64,000 bases of DNA, from contig NETF01000061.1 of NCBI GenBank assembly GCA_002172675.1, positions 1 to 64,000 on the forward strand, given 5' to 3'. Shown here piece by piece: positions 1 to 9,345 of the stretch. The DNA is from an unicellular cyanobacterium SU3 (GTDB taxonomy: Bacteria > Cyanobacteriota > Cyanobacteriia > Cyanobacteriales > Microcystaceae). Every line of letters begins with the position of its first letter. The stretch's first letter is position 1. A program made the translations under genes and the position numbers. The notes below the pieces were generated by a model. The model worked only from the letters and a program-made list of their open reading frames with translations. It had not been told where the DNA came from and did no database searches.

Positions 1-182
1 GTTTCGGAACGATTAGACGTTGGATAGGAGAAATCATTGCTTACTTTGATGAAGGAACTACTAGCGGTGTCGTGGAGGGAATTAATAATAAATTAAAGTT
101 GATTAAAAGAAGAGGTTATGGTTTCAGAAATTTTGATAATTTTAAACTAAGAAGTTTTTTAACTTGGCATTTTACTATTTGA
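1..182 (+). mobile_element. ISL3-family transposase, C-terminal fragment (runs off left edge)
   Basis: An open frame from the window edge to a TGA at 180-182 encodes about 59 residues. They include TTSGVVEGINNKLK, KRRGYGF and SFLTWHF, which is the hallmark C-terminus of ISL3-type (IS204/IS1001/IS1165) DDE transposases. The remainder lies outside the window, so I cannot say whether the element is complete. No terminal inverted repeat was recognised in the bases that follow. The family call is from memory of the motif. Confidence 0.75.
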
Positions 183-251
183 TTTTACATACTAAGTTCG
201 GTAGAACCAGAAATTTTAGTTTTTATAGTAGGCAATTCGCTTGTCATCAAT

Positions 252-500
252 CTACTTTTCTAAATCTTGTATTGCTTTTTCCACCTCAATCAAAAGTAAC
301 CCCAAATCTTGAGTAATGACTTGCCAGACAATATCTAAGTTAACATCAAAATAAGCATGAATTATACGATTTCTCATACCGATTATATGTCGCCAAGGTA
401 TTTTTGAATATTGAGCTTGGCAATCTTCAGAAATATTATTTGTAGCTTCTCCTATAATTTCAATTAATCTAACAATAGCTAAAAATAATAGTTGATTGAA
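252..500 (-). pseudogene. HepT/DUF86-like HEPN ribonuclease, N-terminally truncated
   Basis: The minus strand reads an 82-residue frame ending at CTA 252-254 (TAG). It contains IVRLIEIIGEA, WRHIIGMRNRIIHAY and a C-terminal VEKAIQDLEK. RNRIIH matches the RN-x3-H active site of HEPN toxins of the HepT (DUF86) family. The usual N-terminal 40 or so residues are missing: a TAA at 501-503 closes the frame upstream and there is no start codon. No MNT nucleotidyltransferase partner is adjacent. Probably a relic left beside the upstream transposase. Confidence 0.65.
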
Positions 501-720
501 TTAACAGAGTTTATTTTGACTGTAACTGCTTAAGAATTGATTTTCTTTAGTTTTTTATTTAGTTTTTATGTACTGGTGCGAGATACCAGCATAACTACTT
601 ACATAGAAAAAGCCAAGAAACCTTAACATTTCCCCAGAATCATCCGTGTTCATCTCTACGTCTGTTAGGATAACCGTCAATCCGTTACAGTAATGGGTGA
701 GTGAGTAGGAGTGAAACAAG

Positions 721-1947
721 GTGTTAAGTCAAGAATCAATTCCAGGAGTGGTTCCTAAAAATCGCTACAATTATCATCTATCAGAAATTATTCGCCAACG
801 GGCGTGGGTAGAAATCGATTTATTGGCATTAAGCCATAATGTCCGTCAAATTAAACAATTATTATCACCTAAAACCGAATTGATGGCCGTTGTTAAAGCC
901 GATGCTTATGGTCATGGGGCGATCGCCGTTGCTCAAACTGCCCTACAAGCAGGGGCTTCAGCTTTAGCGGTGGCTACCCTAGGGGAAGGGATCGAACTAC
1001 GAGAAGCCGGTATTACCGCTCCTATCCTTATTTTAGGGGCTATTAATACCCCAGAAGAAATTGTAGCGATCGCCCATTGGAACCTCGAACCAACCCTATG
1101 TTACCCTGAACAGGCGATGGTTGTTTCTCGAACCCTATCCCAGTGCGAAAAACCTTTACCAGTTCACCTCAAACTTGATACAGGAATGTCCCGTTTAGGT
1201 ATCCCCTGGCACCAAGGAACAGAGTTTGTCACCCGAGTTAAGCAATTACCCTATTTAAACCTTCGTAGCGTCTATTCCCATTTAGCGACGGCCGATGATC
1301 CTGATCCAAGTAATATGTATCTCCAGCATAAACGGTTTAAACGGACGATCGCTAACCTCAAAGCCCAAGGTATTGTACCTCCTCGCCTTCATTTTGCTAA
1401 TTCTGCGGCCACCCTCATTGCTCCCCAATTACACTACGATTTAGTTAGGGTAGGACTGGCATTATATGGTCTTTATCCGGCTCCTCATTTGCGCTCTGTG
1501 GTGTCTTTAAAGCCAGTTTTGCAAGTAAAAGCCAAAATTACCCAAATTAAGTCTATACCGGCTAATACAGGGGTCAGTTACGGTTATCAATTTGTGAGCG
1601 ATCGCCCGATGAAAATAGCGGTAGTCGGCATTGGTTATGCTGATGGCGTTCCTCGCAATTTATCTAATCGTCTACAAGTCTTAATTCAAGGTCAACGGGT
1701 TCCTCAAATTGGTGCGATCACCATGGATCAATTAATGTTAGATGTGACTCATCTTCGTCAGATCAAAGTAGGAGATGTGGTGACATTAATCGGTAAGGAT
1801 GGAGAGCAAGAAATTACTGCCGATCATTGGGCTAGAATGTTAGGAACCATCTCCTGGGAAATTCTCTGTGGGTTTAAACATCGACTACCAAGGATTAAAC
1901 ACCATGACAAAGTTGATCAAGGAGTCATGGCTGAAACGCTTCCCTAA
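721..1947 (+). CDS. alr: Alanine racemase
   Basis: Interconverts L- and D-alanine for peptidoglycan synthesis in the cytoplasm, using PLP. The 408-residue product has the N-terminal TIM-barrel PLP motif VVKADAYGHG, with the Schiff-base lysine at about residue 59. The C-terminal beta domain carries GVSYGYQF with the second catalytic tyrosine, then GIGYADGVPR and AITMDQLMLDV. Length is normal apart from a roughly 25-residue N-terminal extension. The start is GTG, with a GGAG-like site about ten bases upstream. It is followed 23 bases later by a DUF218 gene in the same direction. Confidence 0.95.
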   Translation: MLSQESIPGVVPKNRYNYHLSEIIRQRAWVEIDLLALSHNVRQIKQLLSPKTELMAVVKADAYGHGAIAVAQTALQAGASALAVATLGEGIELREAGITAPILILGAINTPEEIVAIAHWNLEPTLCYPEQAMVVSRTLSQCEKPLPVHLKLDTGMSRLGIPWHQGTEFVTRVKQLPYLNLRSVYSHLATADDPDPSNMYLQHKRFKRTIANLKAQGIVPPRLHFANSAATLIAPQLHYDLVRVGLALYGLYPAPHLRSVVSLKPVLQVKAKITQIKSIPANTGVSYGYQFVSDRPMKIAVVGIGYADGVPRNLSNRLQVLIQGQRVPQIGAITMDQLMLDVTHLRQIKVGDVVTLIGKDGEQEITADHWARMLGTISWEILCGFKHRLPRIKHHDKVDQGVMAETLP

Positions 1948-1970
1948 TCTTAAGAATAGAAACTAAAATT

Positions 1971-2678
1971 GTGAGCAGGTCAAAATTTGATTTAACGAGC
2001 CGTTTAAAGAAAAAAAAATGGAAGAAACGATTTAAGTTAATTCTTGTACTGTTAATCGGCTTTATTTTAACTAGCTTAGTGTTTAATGTGTTTATAAGAT
2101 TACCCATTAACACTAATCATTCTGTGGATGGTATTTTAGTTTTAGGGGGAAGCATTCGACGGGAAATCTATGCAGCACAAATTGCGCCTCGATACGAATA
2201 CCGAGAGGTTCCTATTATTATTTCCCAAGGCTCAAAACCTCCTTGTATTAAGCTAATTTTCCAAAGAGAGCAAGCCCGAATGGATAAGGTGTGGATCGAA
2301 CAATGCGCCTATTCAACCTTTGATAATTTTTTCTTTTGTATTCCTCTTCTACAAAAGCACGGGGTTCACAAAGTTAAAGTAATTACCTCACAAAGCCACC
2401 TCCCCAGAGCTAAATGGTTATCCTACATTCATCTGGGGGCTAAAGGAATCGCCGTTGAAGTCGATACTCCTAGAGAAAAGGGCGTTCCGGGTAATCATGA
2501 ATCTGATTTAAAAACCTTTTTAGATGTTACCCGTAGCTTAATGTGGGCTGTGGTGAGCCAAATTATCCCACCTCCCTGTTTTCAAGTCACTCCTTTAGAA
2601 GAAGTTAACCTTACTGAGTGGTATGATAAGGGGTTCACCTGTGAAGGTCAAGGAGGATTATCAATTAATAATAATTAA
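1971..2678 (+). CDS. YdcF/SanA-like DUF218 membrane protein
   Basis: The 235-residue product starts with GTG. A lysine-rich N-terminus precedes one transmembrane helix at about residues 20-42. Next comes a DUF218 fold with VDGILVLGGS, PIIISQGSKPP, the STFDNFFF segment and ITSQSHLPRAKW. Such proteins are periplasm-facing envelope proteins linked in E. coli (SanA, ElyC) to envelope integrity; the substrate is unknown. It lies directly after alr, so a wall-related role and co-transcription are plausible inferences. The last residues (SINNN) are encoded by an AT-rich repeat that also occurs at other gene ends here, so this tail is probably not native. Confidence 0.85.
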   Translation: MSRSKFDLTSRLKKKKWKKRFKLILVLLIGFILTSLVFNVFIRLPINTNHSVDGILVLGGSIRREIYAAQIAPRYEYREVPIIISQGSKPPCIKLIFQREQARMDKVWIEQCAYSTFDNFFFCIPLLQKHGVHKVKVITSQSHLPRAKWLSYIHLGAKGIAVEVDTPREKGVPGNHESDLKTFLDVTRSLMWAVVSQIIPPPCFQVTPLEEVNLTEWYDKGFTCEGQGGLSINNN

Positions 2679-2725
2679 TAATTGTTTCACTGACATCTTA
2701 CAGCAGAACAAACACACTCGTAATC

Positions 2726-3931
2726 TTATCCTAAAGTTTCAATCATCGCCTCTTCCTTACTATTGGTATGACGAGAAGGGGTTTCTCGTTCAAATTTCAT
2801 GTGAATAGAACGGGTTTGTTGTCCATCAGCAGCGATCGCCACAATAGGATAATCAATGATTCCATCTTGGAATGACATTTGAAAGCGAAAAGTCCCATCG
2901 GGGTTGAGTTTAACAGGATGACCCCCAACTAGAACGGTGGCATCGGGTTCTGTGGCACCATAGACAATTAATTCAGCATCGGCCACTAACCAGAATTTCC
3001 GAGAACGGACTAACGCTTCTGAGGCAATGCCAATACCTGACATTGTTAAACCGGATACGGTGGGGACTGTCCACATCCCTAGTCCTGATGGGAAGGATAA
3101 GGCACTTTCGTATGAACCCCCCATCTGTTGCATCGCAGCAAAAGCTGATCCTGCGACTCGGGCTGCTTCTGCTACTTGTTCGCTAACAGCAAATCTGGTT
3201 TGAACTGGGTTGGGAGGAAGCAAGGGTTCAATAACATTGTCTTCTATTGCGTCGTCCCAGTTAACGGTGGCGAAAATGTCTTCTATCCAGTCCGAGGGAT
3301 AAAGGGCCGGAACGTGCATCGTAGCAGAACGAGCTAAGACTAACCAACTCCCGTCAACACTACGATAACCAATATCGACAACGTAGTCGCGATCGCTTAA
3401 GGGAATAGGAATATACCATTCTTGGGTGAAATCATCACATAGATATTCTTGGACGCTATGAGGACTTTGATAATTGAGGTCAATATCGCTGACATCATAA
3501 ATGCGTAGGGCTAGTTGTTCTCCTCCTTTGGCTTTTAGAGCGTCTTTTGCTTCCCCAGAAACAGTCCAATAAGCATAGGCCCATTGGGGATCGCGGGGTA
3601 AGAGAACGATGCGATTTCTTTGCTTACCCCCAGCAATAGCCTCAAGGTCTTCATCAATGTCGGTTTCGTTTCTGGTGATGCTTTCTTCTTGTTGTCCCAC
3701 CTCGAATTTAGCGGCTTCTACTTTTTGAGCTTCTTGGATACTGGACTCAACTTTAGCTTTGGGTTCAGTTTTGATGATGGGGGGAGTTTGTAATTGTATC
3801 GCTTGCTTAATGGCAATTAATAGTTGCGCTTTACGCATTCTGCTATAACGGGAGATGTTATATTCGCTGGCTACTTTTCGTAGTTGGCGTAAGGTCATCT
3901 CTTCTAATGGGGGCTGGCTTTCTGGTGCCAT
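2726..3931 (-). CDS. DUF4912 protein with N-terminal Rho/SAP-like helix motif
   Basis: The 401-residue protein begins with MTLRQLRKVASEYNIS and RMRKAQLLIAIK at about residues 12-45, a Rho N-terminal/SAP-like fold often associated with nucleic-acid binding. A charged linker follows. The DUF4912 core is at about 105-230, with LLPRDPQWAYAYWTVS, LALRIYDV and a DYVVDIGYRS segment. The C-terminal part contains VYGATEPDATVLVGGHPV and LNPDGTFRF, resembling a beta-sandwich. The family is common in cyanobacteria and has no settled function. It is convergent with the upstream DUF218 gene. Confidence 0.85.
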   Translation of the reverse strand: MAPESQPPLEEMTLRQLRKVASEYNISRYSRMRKAQLLIAIKQAIQLQTPPIIKTEPKAKVESSIQEAQKVEAAKFEVGQQEESITRNETDIDEDLEAIAGGKQRNRIVLLPRDPQWAYAYWTVSGEAKDALKAKGGEQLALRIYDVSDIDLNYQSPHSVQEYLCDDFTQEWYIPIPLSDRDYVVDIGYRSVDGSWLVLARSATMHVPALYPSDWIEDIFATVNWDDAIEDNVIEPLLPPNPVQTRFAVSEQVAEAARVAGSAFAAMQQMGGSYESALSFPSGLGMWTVPTVSGLTMSGIGIASEALVRSRKFWLVADAELIVYGATEPDATVLVGGHPVKLNPDGTFRFQMSFQDGIIDYPIVAIAADGQQTRSIHMKFERETPSRHTNSKEEAMIETLG

Positions 3932-4312
3932 GAGATTACTCTCCGATAGTTTTTACGGTTAATTGCTCCTGGCATTAGGTCATCAGTCTTATCCATAAGA
4001 ATGAATGAGGGACGCGATGACTCTGAGGATTTATTTTTTTAAACGGTTGGCTTAAATCTTATGTAACAAAACATAAGTCTCAACGGTCAAGGGGTCGTTT
4101 GACCAATTTATCAGGAATTTACGGATTGATTACCTTTTGGGGATCAATATGTTATGGTTTCCTGATATTTTGAGATTTGGGCATCCCTTCGTTGTTGGTG
4201 GTGGGTGAAACACCCTTGAGCAATTGGGGTTTAAACCCTGCTGTCTTAACACTGTCTGTTAATTGGTTAGTTAGAGTTTAAATCTTCCATGCAATTACTC
4301 CTCACACCCTGT
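3932..4312. other. Intergenic region with two small palindromes
   Basis: This 381-base gap separates two minus-strand genes. It holds GGGTGAAACACCC at 4203-4215 and GGGTTTAAACCC at 4227-4238, both able to form short hairpins. A related GGGTTTAACA palindrome occurs at 24665. The upstream half presumably contains the promoter of the DUF4912 gene, but I see no convincing -10/-35 pair. I found no small gene here. Confidence 0.5.
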
Positions 4313-5446
4313 TCATTGGTCTAATAAGGGTAAGCTAAACCAAAATTTTGCCCCTTGACCTGGTTCTGTAATTACCCCAATTTCTCCGCCATGAGCTTCA
4401 ATGATTTTTCGGCAAAGATATAACCCTAATCCTAACCCTAAAGTTTGTTTAGCTTTGTTCCCTCTTTGATATCTTTCAAATAAGGTTGCTGCTAGTTCCG
4501 GGTTGATCCCTACCCCATTATCTTCTAAACTACAACGAATTTTCTGGGATTTTAAGTTTTTTTCTTCTGATTTTATTATATCTGCTTTTAACTTTAATTC
4601 AATACCTGGGTCATTATGTTTCAAGGCATTGGCCATGAGATTTTCTAGAACCCGCCAGAGGCGATCGCTATCTCCTTGAACCTTTGGCAAATCTTGAGCA
4701 ATCTCTAGAACTAAAGTAGCTTTTTTTTCTGTCAACATCGGTTGCCATTCGATGGCTAATTGCTGACTCAATTTTACTAAGTTTAAGGGTTTAAGATTAA
4801 GGCTAATTCCTCCCATTTCAAATTGTTGAGTTTCTACTAAAGAATTAATCAAATTGAGTTGGCGATCGCAACTTTTTGACATTTGCTCTAACACTTTTCT
4901 CGAAATTTCTATGTTATCTTTTTCTTGTTTTAAAAAGTTTTTTAATATCATGGAAAATCCTAAAACGGGATTTCGTAGATCATGGGAAACAGCATGAAGA
5001 TAAATTCTTAAAGTTTGTTCTGTTTTTTCTCTTTCTTTTATTTCTTGTTGTAGTTGTTTTTTTTGTCTTTGTATGGTTAATTGATTTTCAATTCTAGCAA
5101 TAACTTCTTCTGCTTGAAAAGGTTTAGTAATATAATCAACGCCGCCTAATTCAAAGGCTTTGACTTTGTCTAAAACATCGTCTAGCGCACTAATAAAAAT
5201 AATGGGAATATCTTGGGTTTTCGGATCATCTTTTAATTGTTGACACACTTCATAACCATTCATGGAGGGCATATTGATGTCTAATAAAATTAAATCCGCC
5301 AGAACTTGATGAATGGTATTTAACGCGGTTTGTCCATTGAGGGCTTTACGAACTTTATAACCTTGTTCTGATAACATGGCTGAAAGTAACCGTAAATTAT
5401 CAGGGGTATCGTCAACAACTAAGATATTACTAGAATCGGAAGTCAT
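4313..5446 (-). CDS. Response-regulator receiver/histidine kinase (REC-HisKA-HATPase)
   Basis: The 377-residue protein begins with a receiver domain at about residues 5-125. Its acidic pocket is VVDDTPDN, the phosphoacceptor Asp lies in LILLDINMPSMNGYEV, and the conserved Lys is in DYITKPF. A coiled coil at about 125-150 leads into a HisKA domain with VSHDLRNPVLGF. The HATPase domain has the N box ENLMANALKHN, the G1 box EDNGVGI and G2 GLGLGLYLC. No transmembrane segment is visible, so it should be cytosolic. It lies 78 bases downstream of a large hybrid kinase on the same strand, so a shared phosphorelay is likely. The signal is unknown. Confidence 0.9.
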   Translation of the reverse strand: MTSDSSNILVVDDTPDNLRLLSAMLSEQGYKVRKALNGQTALNTIHQVLADLILLDINMPSMNGYEVCQQLKDDPKTQDIPIIFISALDDVLDKVKAFELGGVDYITKPFQAEEVIARIENQLTIQRQKKQLQQEIKEREKTEQTLRIYLHAVSHDLRNPVLGFSMILKNFLKQEKDNIEISRKVLEQMSKSCDRQLNLINSLVETQQFEMGGISLNLKPLNLVKLSQQLAIEWQPMLTEKKATLVLEIAQDLPKVQGDSDRLWRVLENLMANALKHNDPGIELKLKADIIKSEEKNLKSQKIRCSLEDNGVGINPELAATLFERYQRGNKAKQTLGLGLGLYLCRKIIEAHGGEIGVITEPGQGAKFWFSLPLLDQ

Positions 5447-5453
5447 AGAGGGA

Positions 5454-5488
5454 GCAGGGAGTAGGGAGTAGGGAGTAGGGAGTAGGGG
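5454..5488. repeat. Tandem 7-bp repeat (GTAGGGA), about five copies
   Basis: Five successive heptamers are seen: GCAGGGA, three GTAGGGA and GTAGGGG. They fill the gap between the two kinase genes, just upstream of the start of the downstream one. A C-rich heptamer run of the same period lies at 51823-51861. This is typical of the short tandemly repeated elements of cyanobacteria. Confidence 0.85.
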
Positions 5489-5524
5489 AGAGAAATACTA
5501 ATGTTCTGACCAATAAATATCAAA

Positions 5525-8500
5525 TTAGTCCTTCTGCCTCCTGCCTCCTGCCTTCTCCAAGGAATTTCGGGTTAATTCTAAGACAGAATCAAAAAGAAAA
5601 TTTTCCGACCATTCTTGAAGAGCGATCGCCAGGGTTTGATTATTAGGAGGAATATGATTGATTAATTCGAGTATGCCATCGTCGCTACATTCTAAGGCTG
5701 CTTGATGAAGTTGTGTGATCCATTGTTGTGGCATTGTTTGCAACAGTGTCTGTAATTGAGAGGTAGTTTCTGGGGTGATAACGCCACTGTGTTGAGGGGA
5801 ACTATTTTGCTGATCTGAGTCTTCATAAATATATTCAACACCGAGATGCTCAGCTATTTTCTCCCACAATACATCTTCTCTAAACGGTTTTCGCATAAAA
5901 TCATCACACCCTGCTGATAGGACTAAATTCCGTTCTTCTTCAAAGGCACTGGCTGTTAAGGCAATAATAACGGTTTCTTGTCCTTTCGGGGTTGCTTTAA
6001 TGCTTTTAGTGGCTTTATAACCGTCAATAACAGGCATTCTCATATCCATCCAAATTAAGTGGGGTTGCCACTGCTTCCAGATATCTAAAGCTTCTTGACC
6101 GTTGCTCGCTTGACGAACATTAAACCCCATCGTAGATAATAACTTAACTAATAGGATACGACTTTCTAGACGATCATCAACGGCTAAAATGCGATATTGT
6201 GGTTGACCAGGAACTAAACCAATGACTCGGCGAGTACCTTGATTAATTTTAATGGTATTTCCATTAACAATGGTAGCTTTAATGGTAAAGGTAAACAAAC
6301 TCCCTCGACCTAATCTACTACTAACGTTAATTTCTCCCCCCATTAATTCCACAAATTTACGACTGATGGGCAACCCTAACCCTGTCCCTTCATTGGAGTT
6401 ACGGCCGGTTTCTGTTTGTCCGAAGGCTTCAAAGAGTTGATCGACTTCTTCTATAGCAATTCCTGGCCCTGTATCTTCAACTTCAAAGGTTAAGATAATG
6501 GCTTGATTTTCCTGACTTTGTTTACTCATTTTAATGCGTAGAATGACTCCACCTTCTTGAGTAAATTTAATGGCATTTCCTAAAAGGTTAATCAGAACTT
6601 GTCTCAATTTTCCTTCATCGGTTTCTATATATTGAGGAAGGTTTTGATTTTTTTCAAAGAGGAGTTGTAAGTTTTTTTCTTCTGCTTTTAAATGCAGCAT
6701 GGATTCGAGGTTATCAAGCAGACGAGAGAGATCGAATTGTGTTTGGTTTAGGGTGGTTCGTCCTGCTTCTATTTTGGTCATCTCTAAGATGTCGTTGATT
6801 AACTCTAATAAATGTTCTCCACTGCGACCAATAATGTCTAAATTTTGTTTATGTTCTTCTTTTAAACTGTGATCTCTTTGCATTACTTGAGTAAAGCCTA
6901 AAACCGCGTTTAAGGGAGTACGTAGTTCATGGCTCATACTGGCTAAAAATTCACTTTTAGCACGGTTGGCTGCATCGGCTTGTTCTTTGGCTTGTTTTAG
7001 GGCTTCTTCTGCTTGCTTTCGTTCTGTAATATCTCTAATAATTGCCGTGAAAATAGTTTTTCCTCGTAACTTTATTTTAGAGATAGAGACTTCTGCTAAA
7101 AATTCAGTGCCATTTTTTCGTTGTCCAAAAACGGGGCGACGACCTCCCATTTGTCTTGCTGTTTCTGAAGTATTTTGAAAGGTTTGAATATGTTGATAGT
7201 GATCGTCTGTAAAGCGTGGAGGAATTAAAAGATTAAAGGGTTGACCTAATACTTCTTCTGAAATATAGCCAAAGATTTGTTCAGCAGCATGATTAAAGAG
7301 AGTTATTTTTTGTTGTTCATCAATAGAAATAATAGCTTCATTAGCATTATCTAATATTCCTGCAAACCTTGCCTGAGACTCATTTTGCGCTTCTTCAGCA
7401 ATGGCTCTTGCTTCAGCGATCGCCATTAATTCTCCCACTAACTTTAAGAGATTAACGTCTTCTTTTGTCCACTTTTGATAGAGATTGGTATCGATGCCTA
7501 AATAGCCAACGGTTTGACCGCCTGTCATCATGGGAACGACTAATAAGTTAGGACTTAAACTGTTTTGATAAGCTTCTTTTTCTGCTGTAGCTTCTGGAGG
7601 AAAATCTTCTAAACGATTAATACAAATTGATTTTCCTTCTATGAGTTGTTGGGAAAACCAGGGAAAAACATCTAAGGAAATATTTTGAGAATCATGAATG
7701 GTTGAGGGCGTATATTCATTACACCATTCATGTAGCATACTCCAGGCTTTTTCTTGAGGAAAATAACGAATAATATAACTGCGATCGCATTTAGTAAATT
7801 TTCCTAGGGATTCTAATATAAAATTAACGGCGGTTGTTAAGTCTTGATCGATTAATTGTCTAGCAATATTACTGAGTAATGCGTCTCGTTCTGCTTGTTT
7901 TTTTACAGCTTCTTCTTTTTGTTTGCGATCGGTAATATCTCGACTAATTCCAATGGTTCCCATGAGTTTACCTTCGGGACAACAAAAGGGAGTTTTTAAG
8001 GTATCGACTAAGCGACGTTTTCCATTAGGATAGGTAATCCATTCTTCGTTACGATGGGACTGTTTTTGCAACATCATAAAGCGATCTTGTTCTCGAAATC
8101 CTAGAGCTTCTTCGGGAGGAAATAGTTCAAAATCGCTTTTACCAATAATATCTTTTCTATCTCTTCCTGCAAAGGTTTCAAAGGCATTATTGCACATTTT
8201 ATAGACTCCTTTGGAGTCTTTACAAAAAACAAGATCTGGAATACAATCTATTAAGGAAGTTAAGAGAATTTGCTCATCTTTGCGATCACTAATATCCGTA
8301 TGGGAACCAGCCATTCTTACTAGGTTTCCTTGTGTATCCCACAAAGCTTTTCCCCTAGAAAGAATCCATTTATAATTTCCATCTTGGCATTTTAAACGAA
8401 ATTCGGCACTATAATGATCGGTTTTTTTAGCAAAGTGATCTCCTAAAATTTTCATCACTCTTTCTGTATCTTGGGGATGAAGTAATTGTTTCCAGGTATC

Positions 8501-8761
8501 AATATGATTGGGTAAGTCTTGATCTCCATATCCTAACATTTCTTTCCAACGAGGGGAGAAAAACATTTCGTCGGTTTTCAAATTCCAGTCCCAAATTCCT
8601 TCATTAGTTCCCTGTACCACTAACTGCCATCTTTCTTCATTTTCTCGTAAGGTTTCTTGCATGGTTAAAGCCACTTTTTGGTCGGCTTTTAAGCGGATAA
8701 TTTGTGCTTGCAAGTCTTGAATTAGTTTATCTTTTTCTCTCTGGTGGGAAGGCTCATTCAT
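5525..8761 (-). CDS. Multi-sensor hybrid histidine kinase (PAS-PAS-GAF-PAS-HisKA-HATPase-REC)
   Basis: The 1078-residue protein has a PAS/PAC unit at about 40-160 (WNLKTDEMFFSPRWKEMLGY) and a second at about 165-285. A GAF domain at about 290-455 contains FTKCDRSYIIRYF. A third PAS unit follows at about 465-585. The HisKA box is SMSHELRTPLNAVLG, and the HATPase has LLGNAIKFT and EDTGPGI. A C-terminal receiver carries ILAVDDRLESR and the phosphoacceptor in IWMDMRMPVIDGY. There is no transmembrane helix. The last residues (GGRRQKD) are encoded within a CCTGCCT-type heptamer repeat, so the C-terminus was probably changed by repeat expansion. It lies upstream of the REC-HK gene. The ligand is unknown. 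Confidence 0.92.
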   Translation of the reverse strand: MNEPSHQREKDKLIQDLQAQIIRLKADQKVALTMQETLRENEERWQLVVQGTNEGIWDWNLKTDEMFFSPRWKEMLGYGDQDLPNHIDTWKQLLHPQDTERVMKILGDHFAKKTDHYSAEFRLKCQDGNYKWILSRGKALWDTQGNLVRMAGSHTDISDRKDEQILLTSLIDCIPDLVFCKDSKGVYKMCNNAFETFAGRDRKDIIGKSDFELFPPEEALGFREQDRFMMLQKQSHRNEEWITYPNGKRRLVDTLKTPFCCPEGKLMGTIGISRDITDRKQKEEAVKKQAERDALLSNIARQLIDQDLTTAVNFILESLGKFTKCDRSYIIRYFPQEKAWSMLHEWCNEYTPSTIHDSQNISLDVFPWFSQQLIEGKSICINRLEDFPPEATAEKEAYQNSLSPNLLVVPMMTGGQTVGYLGIDTNLYQKWTKEDVNLLKLVGELMAIAEARAIAEEAQNESQARFAGILDNANEAIISIDEQQKITLFNHAAEQIFGYISEEVLGQPFNLLIPPRFTDDHYQHIQTFQNTSETARQMGGRRPVFGQRKNGTEFLAEVSISKIKLRGKTIFTAIIRDITERKQAEEALKQAKEQADAANRAKSEFLASMSHELRTPLNAVLGFTQVMQRDHSLKEEHKQNLDIIGRSGEHLLELINDILEMTKIEAGRTTLNQTQFDLSRLLDNLESMLHLKAEEKNLQLLFEKNQNLPQYIETDEGKLRQVLINLLGNAIKFTQEGGVILRIKMSKQSQENQAIILTFEVEDTGPGIAIEEVDQLFEAFGQTETGRNSNEGTGLGLPISRKFVELMGGEINVSSRLGRGSLFTFTIKATIVNGNTIKINQGTRRVIGLVPGQPQYRILAVDDRLESRILLVKLLSTMGFNVRQASNGQEALDIWKQWQPHLIWMDMRMPVIDGYKATKSIKATPKGQETVIIALTASAFEEERNLVLSAGCDDFMRKPFREDVLWEKIAEHLGVEYIYEDSDQQNSSPQHSGVITPETTSQLQTLLQTMPQQWITQLHQAALECSDDGILELINHIPPNNQTLAIALQEWSENFLFDSVLELTRNSLEKAGGRRQKD

Positions 8762-8817
8762 TATTGTCCCCTATCGTAGGATATTTATCTAAATTATAAA
8801 ATCCATAACTCGATTGA

Positions 8818-8838
8818 TCAATTAATAATTAATAATTC
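8818..8838. repeat. AT-rich heptamer repeat (AATTAAT type)
   Basis: TTAATAATTAATAATT-like sequence lies just upstream of the hybrid kinase start. It is the same repeat type as at 2661-2683, 22874-22930 and 24727-24760. A purine-rich stretch (GAGCGGGG and GAGCAGGG units) follows at about 8944-8982. No gene is seen between 8762 and 9051. Confidence 0.6.
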
Positions 8839-9051
8839 GACTGATAATTGTTTTAAGAATCCAATTGGGATAATTCAAATGCTAGGCAGTTACGTTATCC
8901 CAAGTCATAAGTACCTGGACAAAAATAAATATTACTCTGAAGTGAGCGGGGGAGCGGGGAGCAAAGAGAGCAGGGAGAGGGGTTACGGCTTATTTACATT
9001 TCTTAAGACAGTTAACTGTATTTATGTCCGACTACTGAGATTCTATGGTAG

Positions 9052-9345
9052 TCATTGTGAGTTGATATTAGAGTTAACTGTAGAGTCACTTGAAGGGTCA
9101 TTAGTGGAGTTAATGGACGCATCAACACTATTGAGAGACCAATGATACTCAACAGGGATACGGGTTTGTTGACAAATGGCTTCAAGTTGTTTTTGTTGCG
9201 CCCTGGCTTTACGCAGCGTAATGATTAGTTGCTGTACTTGTTTTTCTAAATTAGGTTCTTCATAACTCATGGTTAGGGTTTTGCGCTCTAGCAATTGTAG
9301 TAGTAATTCGTAATGAACAAGGGAAGGAAGAGGAAGAGATTTCAT
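9052..9345 (-). CDS. Small conserved cyanobacterial protein, DUF5340-like
   Basis: From the ATG at 9343-9345 the product is 97 residues. It opens with MKSLPLPSLVHYELLLQLLE, a conserved-looking block that I associate with the cyanobacterial DUF5340 family from memory. The middle is an amphipathic helix with many K, Q and R residues (LRKARAQQKQLEAICQQT). The C-terminus is rich in N, S and D. A longer frame to 9423 would add hydrophobic residues with no support; the conserved block argues for the internal start. Function is unknown. Confidence 0.65.
   Translation of the reverse strand: MKSLPLPSLVHYELLLQLLERKTLTMSYEEPNLEKQVQQLIITLRKARAQQKQLEAICQQTRIPVEYHWSLNSVDASINSTNDPSSDSTVNSNINSQ

Noticed and set aside
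8879-9145. 88-residue plus-strand frame
   Set aside because: Overlaps the DUF5340-like gene on the other strand and includes a purine-rich repeat stretch; no recognisable domain or ribosome site.
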